Shown here: positions 1-13,209 of the stretch, in pieces
How positions within the stretch are numbered: the first letter of the stretch is position 1
How the letters are laid out: every line of letters starts with the position of its first letter
Origin: Dugong dugon
Taxonomy: Eukaryota > Chordata > Mammalia > Sirenia > Dugongidae
Direction of reading: 5' to 3'
Assembly: GCA_030035585.1 (NCBI GenBank)
Contig: CM057461.1
Coordinates: forward strand, 170,821,624 to 170,885,623
Length of the DNA: 64,000 bases
Position numbers and translations under genes: made by a program
The notes under the pieces: generated by a model
Told to the model about the DNA's origin: nothing
The model's input: only the letters and a program-made list of their open reading frames with translations
Database searches by the model: none

Positions 1-703
1 TCCGGTGTCTTTCCCCCTGCCGAGACTTGTGTGGGCCCATCTCAACAGCATAGGCCCTCACTACTGCAGTACAGCAGGGTATATACTGGAACTCTAACTT
101 CAACTGTTTCAGCTGTGAAGTGGCAGGTTCTTGAATTTGACACTGCTCTGCCCATTAAGCAGGGTCTTCACCTACCCACATTAGAGGCCTGAGGACTGGT
201 GGCTCCGCCCACGCCACCTAGCCACCTGCGATAGGGGCCCATGAATAAGTGGTGCCCCCCAGTCCTTACAACCAACAGCATAAGGTTCTCATAGTCCAGC
301 TGCAAAACCATCCACCTATGGGCTCTACAGAACAGCGACATGCCTTCCTCCTGGACACCTGGGGGTGGCCGTCAGCCCCCTGCCTTGCTCAGAGTGTGTC
401 GCCCTGCTGCAGCCAGATGTCTGTGCCTACACCAATCACCCATGCCTGTCTAGGACTGTAAGGGAGAGCCTACACCATCCACTTGGCGGCTATCTACCTG
501 GGCACCTGAGCTGAATCCATACAAGAGGAGTGGGTGAACTCCTGAGCTCACATACCCAGTAACAGATCTAACCACCTGGTGACAGGACACTAGAGCTTCA
601 AAGGTGCCAATAATCAAACTAGCTCATTCGGGCATATCAAAACAAAACAAGAAGCTAGGACACAGTAAGGAAACATAAAATAAATAAATATAATAACTTA
701 TTG

Positions 704-1697
704 ATGGCTCGGAGTCAACAGTCAATATCAAATCACATAAAGAGGCAATCCATGATGGCTTCAGCAAGCTCCCAAAATAAAGAATCTAGAAATTTTCCAG
801 AGAAGGAAAATTTCATGGAATCACCAGATGCAGAATACAAAAGATTAATATACAGAACTCTTCAAGAAATTAGGAAGGAAATTAAGCAAAACGCAGAACA
901 CAAAATAGAGGAAATTAAAAAGATTAAAGAAGAGCATAATGACAAATTTAACAGGTTGCACGAATCCATAGGGAGACATCAATCAGAAATCCAGAGATTA
1001 ACAATAAAATTTCAGAATTAGATAACTCAATAGAAAGTCATAGGAGCAGAACTGAGGCAATGGAAGTCAGAATTAGTGAGACTTAAGATAAAGCACTTGA
1101 CACCAACTTATTTAAGGAAAAATCAGATAAGAGGATTAAAACAAATGAAGAAACCCTAAGAATTATGTGGGACCCTATCAAGAGGAATAACATACGAGTG
1201 ATTGGAGGAACAGAACAGGGAGGGTAACAAACAAAACAGAGAGAATTCTTAAAGATTTATTGGCAGAAAACTTCCCTGATATCATGAAAGACAACACGAT
1301 ATCTATCCAAGATGCTCATTGAACTCCACATAAGGTAGATCCCAAAAGACAGACACCAAGACATATTATAATCAAACTTGCCAAAACCAAAAATAAAGAG
1401 AGAATTTTAAGAGCAGCTAGGGATAAATGAAAAGTCATCTACAAATGAGAGTCAATAAGACTAAGCTTGGACTACTCAGCAGAAACCATGCAGGCAAGAA
1501 GGCAATGGGATGACATATATGAAGCTTCGAAGGAAAAAAATTGCCAGCCAAGAATTATATATCCAGCAAAACTATCTCTCAAACATGATGGTGAAATTAG
1601 GGCATTTCCAGATAAACAGAAGTTTAGGGAATTTGCAAAAACCAAACCAAAATTACAAGAAATACTAAAGAGAGTCCACCAGTTAGAAAATCAGTAA
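704..1697 (+). pseudogene. L1 ORF1 (RNA-binding protein), broken
   Basis: An ATG at 704 opens a frame to 1021 rich in Lys, Glu and Gln with heptad-like spacing, as in the coiled-coil part of L1 ORF1p. The reading is then broken by stops. The C-terminal part reappears at about 1467-1697, with the motif QARRQWDDIYEASKEK and a basic end typical of the ORF1p C-terminal domain. Intact ORF1p is a trimeric nucleic-acid chaperone that coats L1 RNA. This copy cannot make a full protein. Confidence 0.85.
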
Positions 1698-2146
1698 CAT
1701 CAGATAACAACCCAAGGCTAGAACATAGGACAGAGCAACCAGATATCAACCCAGATAGGGAAGTCACAAAAGTAAATCAAAGCTAAAACACTGAAAATAG
1801 GGAAACAGAGGTCAATATGGAAAAGAGGACAACATTAAAACAAAAAAGAGGAACTTAAAAAATGTAGACATGGATTTTTCATATGGACAGGAAGTCAAGG
1901 CAATACAAAGAAATAAAAGACTGGTATAAATGTAGAAAAATAGGGGGTAAATATTAAGGTAACCAAAAAGGAAACTAACAATCCTACAAGTCAAAATAAA
2001 AAACCAGAAAAATATAAAGACTCAGCAAAAACAAAATCAACAACAATGAAAAAGATGAAAAGAAAAGACATAAATAAAAATGACTCAGCACAGAAAATTA
2101 AGTGGAACAAAGAAACTGTGAACAACACACAAAAAAAGACATCAAA

Positions 2147-5100
2147 ATGACTGTACTTAATTCATACTTAATAATTACGCTGAATGTAAATAGACTAAAT
2201 GCACCAATAAAGAGACATAGACTGGCAGATTGGATAAAAAAACATGATCCATCCATATGCTGCCTACAAGCGACACACCTTAGACTTAAAGACACAAACA
2301 AATTAAAACTCAACGGATGGAAAAAAATATATCAAGCAAACAACACTCAAAAAAGAGCAGGAGTAGCAATATTAATCTCTGACAAAATAGACTTTAAAGT
2401 AAAATCCGCCACAAAGGACAAGAAAGGACACTATATAATGATTAAAGGGTCAATACACCAGGAGGACATAACTATAATAGATGTTTACACACCCAACAAC
2501 AGGGCTCCAAAATAAATAAAACAAACACTTAACAGCACTAAAAGAGAGATAGACAGCTCCACAATAGTAGTAGGAGACTTCAACACACCACATTTGGTGA
2601 AGGACAGAACATCCAAAAATAAGCTCAACAAAAACACGAAGAGCTAAATGCCACAATCAACCATCTTGATCTCATAGACATATATGGAACACTCCACCCA
2701 ACGGCAGCCAAGTATACTTTCTTTTCCAATGCACATGAAACATTCTCCAGAATAGACCACATATGAGGACATAAAGCAAGCTTTAACAAAATCCAAAGCA
2801 TCGAAATATTACAAAGCATCTTTTCTGACCATAAAGCCATAAAAGTAGAAATCAACAACAGAAAAAGCAAGGAAAAAAATCAAACACATGGAAACTGAAC
2901 AACACCTTGCTCAAAAACTACTGGGTTATAGAAGAAATTAAGGAGGGAATAAAGAAATTCATAGAATCAAACAAGAATGAAAACACATCCTACCAGAACC
3001 TTTGGGACACAGCAAAAGCAGTGCTCAGAGGTCAGTTTATAGCAATAAATGCACACATCCAAAAAGAATAAAGTGCCATAATCAAAACATTAAGCCCACA
3101 ACTGGAACAAGTAGAAAGAGAGCAACAAAAGAAGCCCTCAGGTGCCAGAAGAAAGGAAATAATAACAATTAGAGCAGAATTAAATGAAATAGAGACTAGA
3201 AAAACAATTGAAAGAGTTAACAAGAGCAAAAGCTGGTTATTTGAAAATATCAACAAAATTGATAAACCACTGGCCAAACTGACAAAAGAAAAACAGGAGA
3301 GGAAGCAGATAACCCGTAAAAGAAATGAGATGGGTGATATAACAACAGACCCAACTGAAATTAAAATAATCATAACAGAATACTATGAAAAACTGTACTC
3401 TAACAAATTTGAAAACCTAGAGGAAATGGACAAATTTCTAGAAACTCACTACCTACTTAAAGTAACACAAACAGAGGTAGAACAACTAAATAAACTTATA
3501 ACAGAAGAAGAGATTGAAAAGGTAACTTAAAAACTCCCAACAAAAAAAGCCCTGGCCCAGATGGCTTCACTGGAGAATTCCACCAAACTTTCAGAGAAGA
3601 GTTAACACCACAACTACTAAAGGTATTTCAGAGCGTAGAAAAGGATGGAATACTCCCAAACTTATTCTATGAAGCCAGCATAACTCTGATACCAAAACCA
3701 GGTAGAGACACCACCAGAAAAGAAAATTACAGACCAGTATTCGTCATGAACATTGACACAAAAATCCTCAACAAAATTCTAACCAACAGAATTCAGCAAC
3801 ATATCAAAAAAATAATTCACAATGATCAAATGGGATTTATACCAGGAATGCAGGGATGGTTCAACATTAGACAAACAATCAATGTAATCTATCACATATA
3901 TAAAACAAAAGACAAGAAGCACATGATCTTATCAATTGATGCAGAAAAGGCATTTGACAAAGTCCAACACCCATTCATGATAAAAACTCTCAGCAATATA
4001 GGAATAGAAGGGAAATTCCTCCACATAATTAAGGGCATCTGTACAAAGCCAACAGCCAACATCATCCTAAATGGAGAGAGTCTGAAAACATTCCCTTTGA
4101 GAACGGGAACCAGACAAGGATGCCCTTTATCACCACTGTTATTCAGCATTGTGCTGGAGGTCCTAGCCAGAGCAATTAGGCTAGAAAAAGAAATAAAGGG
4201 CATCCAAATTGGTAGGGAAGAAGTCAAAGTATCTCTATTTGCAGATGATATGATCCTATACACAGAAAACCCCACAGAATCCACAAGAAAACTACTGGAA
4301 CTAACAGAAGATTTCAGCAAAGTATCAGGATACAAGATAAACATACAAAAATCAGTTGGGTTCCTTTATACCAACAAAGAGAACCTCAAAGAGGAAATCA
4401 TCAAATCAATACCATTCACAATAGCCCCCAAGAAGATAAAATACTTAGAAATAAATCTAACCAGAGACATAAAAGATCTATACAATGAAAACTACAAGAC
4501 ACTATAGCAAGAAACCAAAAGAGATCTGCATAAGTGGAAAAACATACCTTGCTCATGGATAGGTAGACAAAGCATTGTGAAAATGTCAATTCTACCCAAA
4601 GCAATCTACAGATACAATGCAATCTAGATCCAAATTCCACCGACATTTTTTAATGAGATGGAGAAACAAATCACCAACTTCACATGGAAAGGGAAGAGGC
4701 CCCGAATAAGTAAAGCATTACTTAAGAAGAAGAACAAAGTGGGAGGCCTCATACTACCTGATTTTAGAACCTATTATACCGCCACAGTAGTCAAAACAGC
4801 CTGGTACTGGTACAACAACAGACACATAGACCAATGGAACATAATTAAGAATCCAGACATAAATTCATCCACCTATGAGCAGCTGATATTTGACAAAGGC
4901 CCAAAGTCCACTAATTTGGGAAAAGACAGTCTCTTTAACAAATAGTGCTGGCATAACTGGATATCCACCTGCAAAAAACTGAAACCAGACCCATATATCA
5001 CACCATGCACAAAAACTAACTCTAAATGGATCCAAGACTTAAATATAAAATCAAAAACGGTAAAGAACATGGAAGAAAAAATAGGGACAACACTAGGAGC

Positions 5101-5927
5101 CCTAATACATAGCATAAACACAATACGAACCATAAGTAACAACGCACAAGCATCAGAAGAGAGACTAGATAAACGGGAGCTCCTAAAAATCAAACACTTA
5201 TGCCCATCAAAAGACTTCACCAAAAGAGTGAAAAGACAACCTACAGACTGGGAAAAAATTTTTGGCTACGAGAAATCTGATCAGCGTCTAATCTCTAAAA
5301 TCTACAAGATACTGCAAAACCTCAACAACAAAAAGACAAATAACCCAATTAAAAAATGGGAAAAAGATATGAACATGAACAGGCACTTTGCCAAAGAAGA
5401 TATTCTGGTGCTGACACATGAAGAAATGCTCACAGTCATTAGCCATTAGAGAAATGCAAATCAAAACTACAATGAGATATCATCTCACCCCATCAAGGCT
5501 AGCATTAATCCAAAAAACATAAAATAATAAATGCTGGACAGGTTGTGGAGAGACTGGAACACTTACACACTGTTGGTGGGAATGTAAAATGGTACAACCA
5601 CTTTGGAAATTGATTTGGTGCTTCCTTCAAAAGCTAGAAATAGAAGTATCATACGATCCAGCTATCCCACTCCTTGGAATATATCCTAGAGAAATAAGAG
5701 CCATCACACGAATAGATAATATGCACACCCATGTTCTTTGTAGCACTGTTCATAATAGCAAAAAGATGGAAACAACCCAGGCGCCCGTCAACAGATGAAT
5801 GGATAAAAAAATTATGGTATATTCACACAATGGAATACTACACAACAATAAAGAACAATGATGAAGCTGTAAAATATAACATGGAGGAAGCTGGAGGTCA
5901 TTATGCTGAGTGAATTTAGTCAGTCAC
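2147..5927 (+). pseudogene. L1 ORF2 (endonuclease/reverse transcriptase), broken
   Basis: The endonuclease start is recognisable at 2147 (NVNRLNAPIKRHRLADWIKK) and runs to a stop at 2513-2515. The reverse transcriptase core is open at 3746-4507 and holds the catalytic FADD at 4238-4249, preceded by [18 protein letters not shown]. Thumb and C-terminal pieces are at 4658-4945, 5069-5449 and 5589-5913. Ordinary ORF2p nicks DNA and primes reverse transcription at the nick. Here at least five frame breaks separate the pieces. Confidence 0.92.
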
Positions 5928-6945
5928 AGAAGGACAAATATTGTATAACACCACTATTATAAGAACTCAAGAAAAGGTTTAAACACAGAAGAAAACATTC
6001 TTTGATGGTTACGAGGGTGCAGAGGGAGGGGGAGGGTTATTTACTAACTAGATAGTATAAGAATTATCTTAGGTGAAGGGAAGGACAGCACACACTACAA
6101 GGGAAGTCAGCACAACTGGACTAAACCAAAGCTAAGAAGTTTCCTGAATACAATCAAACACTTTGAGGGACAGAGTAGCAGGGGTAGGGGTCTGGGGACC
6201 ATGCTTTCAAGGGACATCTAGGTCAGTTGGCATAACAAAGCTTATTAAGAAAATGTTCTGCATCCTACTTTGGTCAGTGGCATCTGGGGTCTTAAAAGCT
6301 TGCAAGTGGCCATCTAAGATGCATCAATTGGTCCCAACCACCTGGAGTAAAGGAGAATAAGAACACCAAAGACACAAGGAAAGTATTAGTCCAAGAGACA
6401 GAAAGGGCCACATAAACAGAGACTTCATCATCCTGAGACCAGAAGAACTAGATGGTGCCCGGCTACCACCAATGACCGCCCTGACAGGGAACACAACAGA
6501 GATCCTGGATGCAGCAGGGGAAAGGCGGGGTGAAGAACTCAAATTCTAGTAAGCAGACCAGACTTAATGGTCTGACTGAGACTGGAGGAATCCCAGAAAG
6601 CATGGCCAGCGGATTCTCTATCAGCCCAGAACTAAAACAATTTCCAAGGCCCACTCTTCAGACAGGGATTGGACTGGACTGTGGGACATAAAGTGATACT
6701 CACGAGGCGTGTGTCTCTTAGCTCAAGTAGATACAAGAGACTAAACAGGCAGCTTCTGTTCAGAGTTGAGATGGGAAGGCAGAGAGGGTTAGGAGCTGGC
6801 TGAATGGACATGGGGAATCAGGGATGGAAAGGAGGAGTGTGCTGTCACAGTATGGAGAGGGCGTAACATATATAACAATGTATGTATAAATGTATGTATA
6901 AATTTTTATATGGGAAAAAATAATAAAAAGGAAAAATAAAAAGAT
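5928..6945 (+). repeat. L1 3' UTR and A-rich tail
   Basis: About 1 kb of non-coding sequence follows the ORF2 end and finishes in an A-rich run with AATAAA-like words (about 6905-6945). Open frames here are short and look like chance. Confidence 0.75.
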
Positions 6946-7012
6946 GCCAGCTTAGGTAGACTGAATGAAATGTCTTCCTAAGGAGTCTCCAAAGCTCCCT
7001 CACCTTCTTGAT

Positions 7013-7496
7013 TGTCATGGATTGAATTATGTCCCCCAAAAAATGTTCGTATCAGTTTGGCTGGGCCATGATTCCCGGTATTGTGTGATTTTCCTATATG
7101 TCGTAAATCCTGCCTCTACAATGTTAATGAGGGAGGATGGGCGGCAGTTGTGTTAGTGAGGCAGGACTCAATCTACAAGATTGGATTGTGTCCTGAGGCA
7201 ATCTCTTGAGATATAAAAGACAGGAGTGAGCAGTGAGACAGGGGGACCTCATACCATCCAGAAAGCAATTCCGGGAGAAGAGCGCATCCTTCGGACCGGG
7301 GTCCCCGCGCAGAGAAGCTCCTAGTCCGGGGGAACACCAAAGAGAAGAAAGCCAACAGAAAGAAAAAGCCTTCCCCTGGAGCTGATGCCCTGAATTTGGA
7401 CTTTTCGCCTACTTTACTGTAAGGAAATAAACTTCTCTTTGTTAAAACCATCCACTTGTGGTATTTCTGTTAAAGCAGCACTAGATTACTAAGACA
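7013..7496 (+). mobile_element. Solo LTR, ERVL-MaLR (MLT1-like)
   Basis: It begins TGTCATGGATTGAATTATGT and ends in ACTAAGACA, the start and end style of MLT1/MaLR LTRs, with an AAATAAAC polyadenylation-type word near 7425. The flanks TTGAT (7008-7012) and CTGAT (7497-7501) look like a 5-bp duplication with one change. A second copy lies at 61742-62255. No internal region is attached, so this is a solo LTR. Confidence 0.8.
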
Positions 7497-7603
7497 CTGA
7501 TGAAAATTAAGGATATAAAATTCATGTGTGCCAACATTTGTTTGCACTCAGTAGGCAACATTTCTTATCTCTGCTCCCACTATCAGCTTCAGCCTTCTAA
7601 ATA

Positions 7604-7793
7604 CCCACCAAACCAAACCCACTGCCATCAAGTTATTCTGACTCATAGCAACCCCATAGGGTTTCCAAGGCTGTAAATCTCTACAGAAGCAGACTGCCAC
7701 ATCTTTCTCCCAAGGAGCCACTGGTGGTTTCCAACTGCCTACCTTTTGGTTAGCAGTCTATTGCTTTAACCACTGCACCACCAGGGCTCCTTG
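7604..7793 (-). mobile_element. AfroSINE (minus)
   Basis: A complete tRNA-derived AfroSINE in reverse: the RTE-like tail is at the left and the GGAGCCCTGGTGGT head at the right. Duplicated target CCTTCTAAATA (7593-7603) and TCCTCTAAATA (7794-7804) brackets it with one mismatch. Confidence 0.92.
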
Positions 7794-8057
7794 TCCTCTA
7801 AATAGGTATGTTAAATTGAGATAGAAAAAAGGGATGTTGATCATAGGAAATGGCCCATACACATAGGCTGCAGTTTGTAGTGTAATTTCTTAAAAAATAA
7901 GAATTAGGAAGAAGACAGCAAATGAGATAAAGAAATTATTCTCTGGGGTGTCTATTCCTCTCCGGAGGCCTATTTAGGTCATACCCTATTAAGATTTTGT
8001 GTGTGAAGTATTAATTATCTTTGACTGTAGAGGGCTGAAGAAATACTATTTCTTATC

Positions 8058-9066
8058 GTTGTTGTTGTTGTTGTTAGGGGCTGTCAAGTTGGTTCCGACT
8101 CACAGCAACCCTATGTACAACAGAACAAAACACTGCCCGGTCCTGTGCCGCGTTCACAATCGTTGCTATGCTTTAGCCCACTGTTGCAGCCACTGTGTCA
8201 ACCCATCTCGTTCACGGTCTTCCTCTCTTTCACTGATCCTCTACCAGGCATGATGTCCTTCTCCAGGGACTGGTCCCTCATGATAACATGTCCAAAGTAC
8301 ATGAGACAAAGTCTCACCATCCTTGCTTCTAAGGAGCATTCTGGCTGTACTTCTTCCAAGACAGATTTGTTCGTTCCTTTGGCAGTCCATGGCATATTTA
8401 AGATTCTTCACCAACACCATCATTCAAAGGCATCAATTCTACTTTGGTCTTCTTTATTCACTGTCCAGCTTTCGCATGCATATGAGACAACTGAAAATAC
8501 CATGGCTTGGGTTAGGTGCACCTTAGTCCTCAAAGTGACATCTTTGCTTTTTAACACTTTAAAGGGATCTCTTGTAGCAGATTTGCCCAGTGCAATACAT
8601 CATTTGACTTCTTGATTGCTGCTTCCATAGGCATTGATTGTGGATCCAAGTAAAATCTTTGACAACTTCAACATTTTCTCCATTTATCATGACATTGTTT
8701 ATTGGTCAAGTTATGAGGATTTCTGTTTTCTTTATGTTAAGGTGCAATCCACACTGAAGACTATAGACTTCAGTGTTCATCAGTAAGTGCTTCAAGTCCT
8801 CTTCGCTTTCAGCGAGCAAGGTTGTGTCATCTGCATATCGAAGGTTGTTAATGAGTCTTCCTCCAATCTTGATGCTGTGTTCTTCCTCATATAGTCTGGC
8901 TTCTCAGATTATTTGCTGAGCACAAAGACTGAATAAGTATGATGAAAGGATACAACCCTGCCTTACACCTTTTCTGATTTCAAACCACTCAGTATCTCCT
9001 TATTCTGTTCGAACAACTGCCTCTTGGTCTATGTAAAGGTTCTACCTAAGCACAGTCAAGTGTTCT
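8058..9066 (-). mobile_element. RTE/BovB-type LINE, 5'-truncated (minus)
   Basis: This is the last kilobase of the same RTE found full length at 32219 and 37122. The 3' tail is a (GTT)n run at the left end. The perfect 11-bp target duplication TATTTCTTATC occurs at 8047-8057 and 9067-9077. Reverse-transcriptase sequence is present on the minus strand at the right side but is broken. It is a 5'-truncated insertion, the usual product of target-primed reverse transcription. Confidence 0.92.
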
Positions 9067-9904
9067 TATTTCTTATCAATCTCTAACAACCGCTACTTTC
9101 TATTGGATCTAAAGTTTGTTTTTATTATTATTGCTATTGACAAATCAAAGGCTATATAATATTTAAATCTAGAACTTTCAATAATTTATAGTCCTGCTTT
9201 TATTTGCCTTGAAGGTATTATTTCAACCCATTTTATTAACCCCACACATAAAATTCTCAATTTTCATATTTGAGTGATATAGTCTCTGTATTAGCTAATA
9301 TTATAAATAATTCAGATGAGATCACTGACAAAGACTAATTCCATTTCCCTAATTAAAATGGAGAGAGGTAATCAAAGTGAATCACTGTACCTATGAATTT
9401 CATATGGAAACCACGAGACAGTAATTCCTCATGAAAAAGAAAAAAAATTAAAATTCTTTGTTTCCCCATTGCTTTCCACTTTGGCTAGTATGAAGACCTG
9501 TTTTAGTTTCTCCTCAATGAAGATCCCTTTTCCCTGTCCTTACAACACCCAGTGCAGTGGTTTAGTACAATAATTGCTACTGACTGAAGAGGAAGAAGGG
9601 AATTTTCCATTATGCACCTGACTCATTTATGTACTGCCAACCCACCAAAGAGTTCCTCTTTTTCTATTATTTCCTCTATCCATTTTTTTTAAAGTTTCTG
9701 TTCTTAGGGCCACTATCCTAGTCAAGGTCTGAACCGGGTTCCCACCTCTAGGCCTCCTCCCTCCTGGCCATTTTACATACTGTTACCAGGTTAACATTTT
9801 GGGGTCATTCATAGCCCTTCCCATACCCCTCCTCAGGGCTAAACCCTCCACAGGTTTCCTGGTGCCACATAATAAAGCCTAAACTCCTTAGCCTGTCCTT
9901 AAAA
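9067..9904. other. No gene; partly L2-like
   Basis: AT-rich sequence without recognisable coding. About 9780-9904 resembles L2 (words such as CCTAAACTCCTTAGCCTGTCC). Nothing else is recognised. Confidence 0.4.
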
Positions 9905-10560
9905 CATATTATGGAAATGTTCAAACACACTCAAAAGCAGAGAGAAGAACAAAATGAACACCTATATACCCACATCTCAGTTTCAAAAATCATCAAGTTT
10001 CTGCCATTCTTGTTTCGTTTTTCCCACTCTTCCCCAACTCTTTCTTTTTGTTTTTTGCTGGAACATTTGGAAGCAAATGGCAGACATTTTATCATCTCTC
10101 CTGTAAACACTTCAGGGTCTACCTAATATAACAGATAAGGATTTTAAAAAATGTATATACACAATATTATTTTCACACCCAACAAAACTAATAATTCCTT
10201 ATCTAATACCCAGTCCATGTCGTTTTCCAAAACTGTCTCAAAAATTTCTTTAATACAGATGGCTTGTTCAAATTACAGTTTAAAAAAGGCTCACACATTG
10301 ATTTGGTAGATGTTTCTTTTAAGTCTTTTAAACCTATAACAGTTCCCCCTTCTTCCTTTTTTTTAATGTATTTGTTGAAGAAATTGGTTCATTTGTCCCA
10401 CAGAATTGGCCAAGAGCATCCTCATGGTGTTATTCAAATGTTTCCCATATTTTCTGTCAACTGCTACTTATATCTAGAGGTTCGGTTAGTTTTTTTTGCA
10501 AGATTATATATTACAGGTGGTTGTCCCATTTTTAGGGATGTTAAGATTGATAAGAGGGTT
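9905..10560 (-). mobile_element. Ancient L1 (L1M-type) fragment
   Basis: The sequence resembles the 3' end of old mammalian L1s in reverse orientation, as does the block at 31180-31745. It has no open frame of note. The assignment is from pattern recognition and the subfamily is not determined. Confidence 0.5.
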
Positions 10561-11012
10561 CGGCGGATGTTAGCCTGATCCTTTCATTATAAGTTTCCCC
10601 AGGAACCTCTCACATGATGTGCCACTCTTCCTGACTCCCCCATACTCTAGCTAGCTGACCTGCTTACAGTTTCTATTACCAACCCCCTCCCAACCTTGGT
10701 GCATTTTCTCTCATCCTTGCTCCTACCCTGATTTCCCTTTATCGCTGCTTGTCTACATTCTCCTCATATTTGAGGTCTAGGCTCCAGGACTAGGCTCTAG
10801 TCACTGACTCTAATTCCAGGGGGACCCCTGGACTACAGCTCTTGCAAACTGACCTGCTCTCAGCTCCATCCACCCTTGGCCTACAATAGCAGCCTAAGTT
10901 CAAAGCCCAATTCTGTCCTTACTGGCTGTGTGACCACAGTTCATTTACTCAATGGAAGTCTTAGTTTCCTTATCTGTAAAATGGAGCTATAATTATAGTA
11001 CCTGCCTCATAA

Positions 11013-11770
11013 CTGCATTGGACAAATCTAATGCAAAAGACCTCTTTAAAGTGTTAAAAAGCAAAGACGTCACTTTGAGGACTAAGGTGAGTCTGATCCA
11101 ACCCACCAAAACCCACTCCCCATGGAGTCAATTCTGACTCATAGTGACCTTATAGGACAGAGTAGAACTGCCCCATAGGGTTTCCAAGATTGTAAATCTT
11201 TACAGAAGCAGACTGCCACATCTTTCTCCTACAGAGCGGCTGGTGGGTTCGAACCGCCAACCTTTCAATTAGCTGCTGAGTACTTTAACCGTTGTGCCAC
11301 CAAGGCTCGCCTGACCCAAGCCATGGTATTTTCAATTGCTTCATATGCATGCAAAAACTGGACAATGAATAAGAAAGACCAAAGAAGAACTGATGACTTT
11401 GAATTATGGTGTTAGCGAAGAGTATCAAATATACCATAGACTGCCAGAAGAATGAACAAATCTGTCTTAGAAAAACTACAGCCAGAATGCTCCTTAGAAG
11501 GAAGGATGGCAAGACGTTGTCTCACATACTTTGGACATGTTATCAGGAGGAACCAGTCCCTGGAGAAGGACATCATGCTTGGTAAAGTAGGGGGTTAGTG
11601 AAGGAAAGGAAGACACTCAATGAGATGGAATGACACAGTGGCTGCAACAATGGACTCAAGCATAACAACGATTATGAAGATGGTACGGGACTGGGCAGTG
11701 TTTCATTCTGTTGTACATAAGATCGCTATGAGTTGGAACCGACTCAGTGGCTTCTAATAACAACAATAAT
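11013..11770 (+). mobile_element. RTE/BovB-type LINE fragment, 5'-truncated
   Basis: It matches the 3' part of the RTE element, starting near CATTGGACAAATCTAATGC and ending with the RTE tail and an AACAACAATAAT run. It is itself split by an AfroSINE at 11102-11309. The coding sequence is degenerate. Confidence 0.88.
11102..11309 (-). mobile_element. AfroSINE inside RTE fragment (minus)
   Basis: A complete reversed AfroSINE. Flanks TCTGATCCAA (11092-11101) and CCTGACCCAA (11310-11319) are a slightly decayed target duplication, and the RTE sequence is continuous across them. Confidence 0.9.
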
Positions 11771-12049
11771 CTCATTGTATTGCTATGAGGAATGCTCTTA
11801 GAACAATGTCTGACACATTGTAAGTGTTCCATAATGTTTGCCATTTTAGTCTTTTAGCCTCACAAGAACAGACTTCTTGCCTCCTTTATACAGCTGACCC
11901 TTCCACTTCTACTCTGTACTTAATTCCTTCTTCTTCATAATCCCTTCGTCTATAACATTTTGAAATTCTCCCTCTACTAGCCTCCTTTCCTCCTGTCTTC
12001 TAATAGCTAAAATTTGTTGTGTCCATTAAAAAATTATTCACTTGATCCT

Positions 12050-12480
12050 ACTTCTCCTATGCCTCAATTAATTTCCTTCCTTCAGATTCCAAATTCTTTT
12101 AAGGCCTCCACTTCCTGTTCTACATGATTATTGCTCTGACCTCATCTTGCATCGTGTCCCTTCTCTCATTCCAGCTGCAATCCTCTCTTATGTTCCTTGA
12201 ACATGCCAAAAACCTTCTAGCCTCAAGGCCTTTGAAGTTGCTATATTCTCTATCTGGAACTTCTCTCCTCAGCTCTGTTTGGCTTAGTCAGTTTTTTACC
12301 TCAAAGGCCCTATCCTCAGTGAGGCCATTCCTTACCAGCCAGTTAACAAGCCCCTTCTCAGTCTCTTCTGTGACACGGGTAATCCCCAGCCTCTACAGAA
12401 CTCTAGAAAACAATTCCAAAAGTCAACTTTCAAACCATACTCACTCTTTGCCATACTGAGCTTTTTCCTCCATAACTTGA
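12050..12480 (+). repeat. L2 LINE 3' fragment
   Basis: The order of words is that of the L2 3' region: a segment ending in ACATGCCAAAAACCTTCTAG, then CTCAAGGCCTTTGAAGTTGC, TATCTGGAACTTCTCTCC and a downstream AGTGAGGCCATTCCTTACC. Very old and non-coding. Confidence 0.75.
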
Positions 12481-12520
12481 ATCTATAGGAATTGAGTATA
12501 AAAGAATTTCCCAAACTTAC

Positions 12521-12689
12521 TAACTAACAAAATCAACCTATTGCCGTCGAGTTGATTCTGACTCATAGTGACCCTGTAGGACAGAGCAGAACTGCCCCAT
12601 AGAGTTTCCAAGGAGTGGCTGGTGGATTCGAACTGCTGACCTTTTGGTTAGCAGCCGAGCTCTTAACCACTGCACCATCAGGGCTCCTT
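12521..12689 (-). mobile_element. AfroSINE (minus)
   Basis: Reversed AfroSINE lacking the middle portion found in longer copies. Target duplication CCCAAACTTAC (12510-12520) and CTCAAACTCAC (12690-12700). Confidence 0.9.
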
Positions 12690-13025
12690 CTCAAACTCAC
12701 ACCACCAGATTTTAAAATAAGTGGCATTCCATTACTATATCTTTGGGCAACATATAGAATCAAAGAAGCTTGAGCCAGAAGACATCCTAGAAATCTCTTT
12801 AGTCCAGTCTTATCTAGGGACAGATTCCATTAGTTGCTTACCCCATAGACTAATTCCCTGCCTTCTTTGCCAATAGAACCCTAATTTTGTTAAGCTATAA
12901 TGACAATATGCTCAGGGAAGGTGGCCTCTCTCCCCCATGATGGAAAGAATCATGATTTTTTTTACAATCATAGTAATTCCATTATCCTTTGCAAAGACTG
13001 CTTTAGGGGTGGGTATGTGACACAG

Positions 13026-13209
13026 TGCAGCCCTGGTGGTGAAGTGGTTAAGAGCTTGGCTGCTAACCAAAAGGTCTGCAGTTCAAATCCACCAGCTGCT
13101 CCTTGGAAACCCTATGGGACAGTTCTACCCTATCCTATAGGGTCGCTATGAGTTGGAATCAATTCAACGGCAATGGGTTTGGTTTGGTGGGTTTTTTGTT
13201 TTTTTTTTA
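13026..13209 (+). mobile_element. AfroSINE (plus)
   Basis: Head GCAGCCCTGGTGGTGAAGTG at left, RTE-like tail ending in a T-rich run. Target duplication ATGTGACACAG (13015-13025) and ATGTGACCCAG (13210-13220). Confidence 0.92.

Larger units (their letters stand above)
1..6945 (+). mobile_element. L1 LINE, nearly full length, decayed
   Basis: The stretch reads as one L1 in order: 5' UTR, ORF1, inter-ORF spacer, ORF2 and 3' UTR, ending in an A-rich tail near 6905-6945. The 5' end lies outside the window. Both ORFs are interrupted by stops and frameshifts, so it is immobile. It is long and relatively intact compared with the other L1 pieces here, which suggests a lineage-specific L1 rather than an ancient L1M copy. 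Confidence 0.93.
10870..11835 (+). repeat. MIR SINE split by later insertions
   Basis: MIR core sequence (TTACTGGCTGTGTGACC, then TTTCCTTATCTGTAAAATGGAG) runs to about 11012. The MIR 3' part resumes at about 11771-11835 (AATGTCTGACACATTGTAAG). The RTE fragment in between was inserted into it. Confidence 0.75.

Noticed and set aside
1-6945. Host gene with coiled-coil and polymerase domains
   Set aside because: The order and motifs are those of L1 ORF1 and ORF2, with stops in both.
8056-8076. CRISPR-like or microsatellite array of GTT units
   Set aside because: It is simply the (GTT)n end of a minus-strand RTE element.
8145-8615. 156-codon plus-strand frame
   Set aside because: It is the reverse strand of the RTE LINE at 8058-9066, not a gene.
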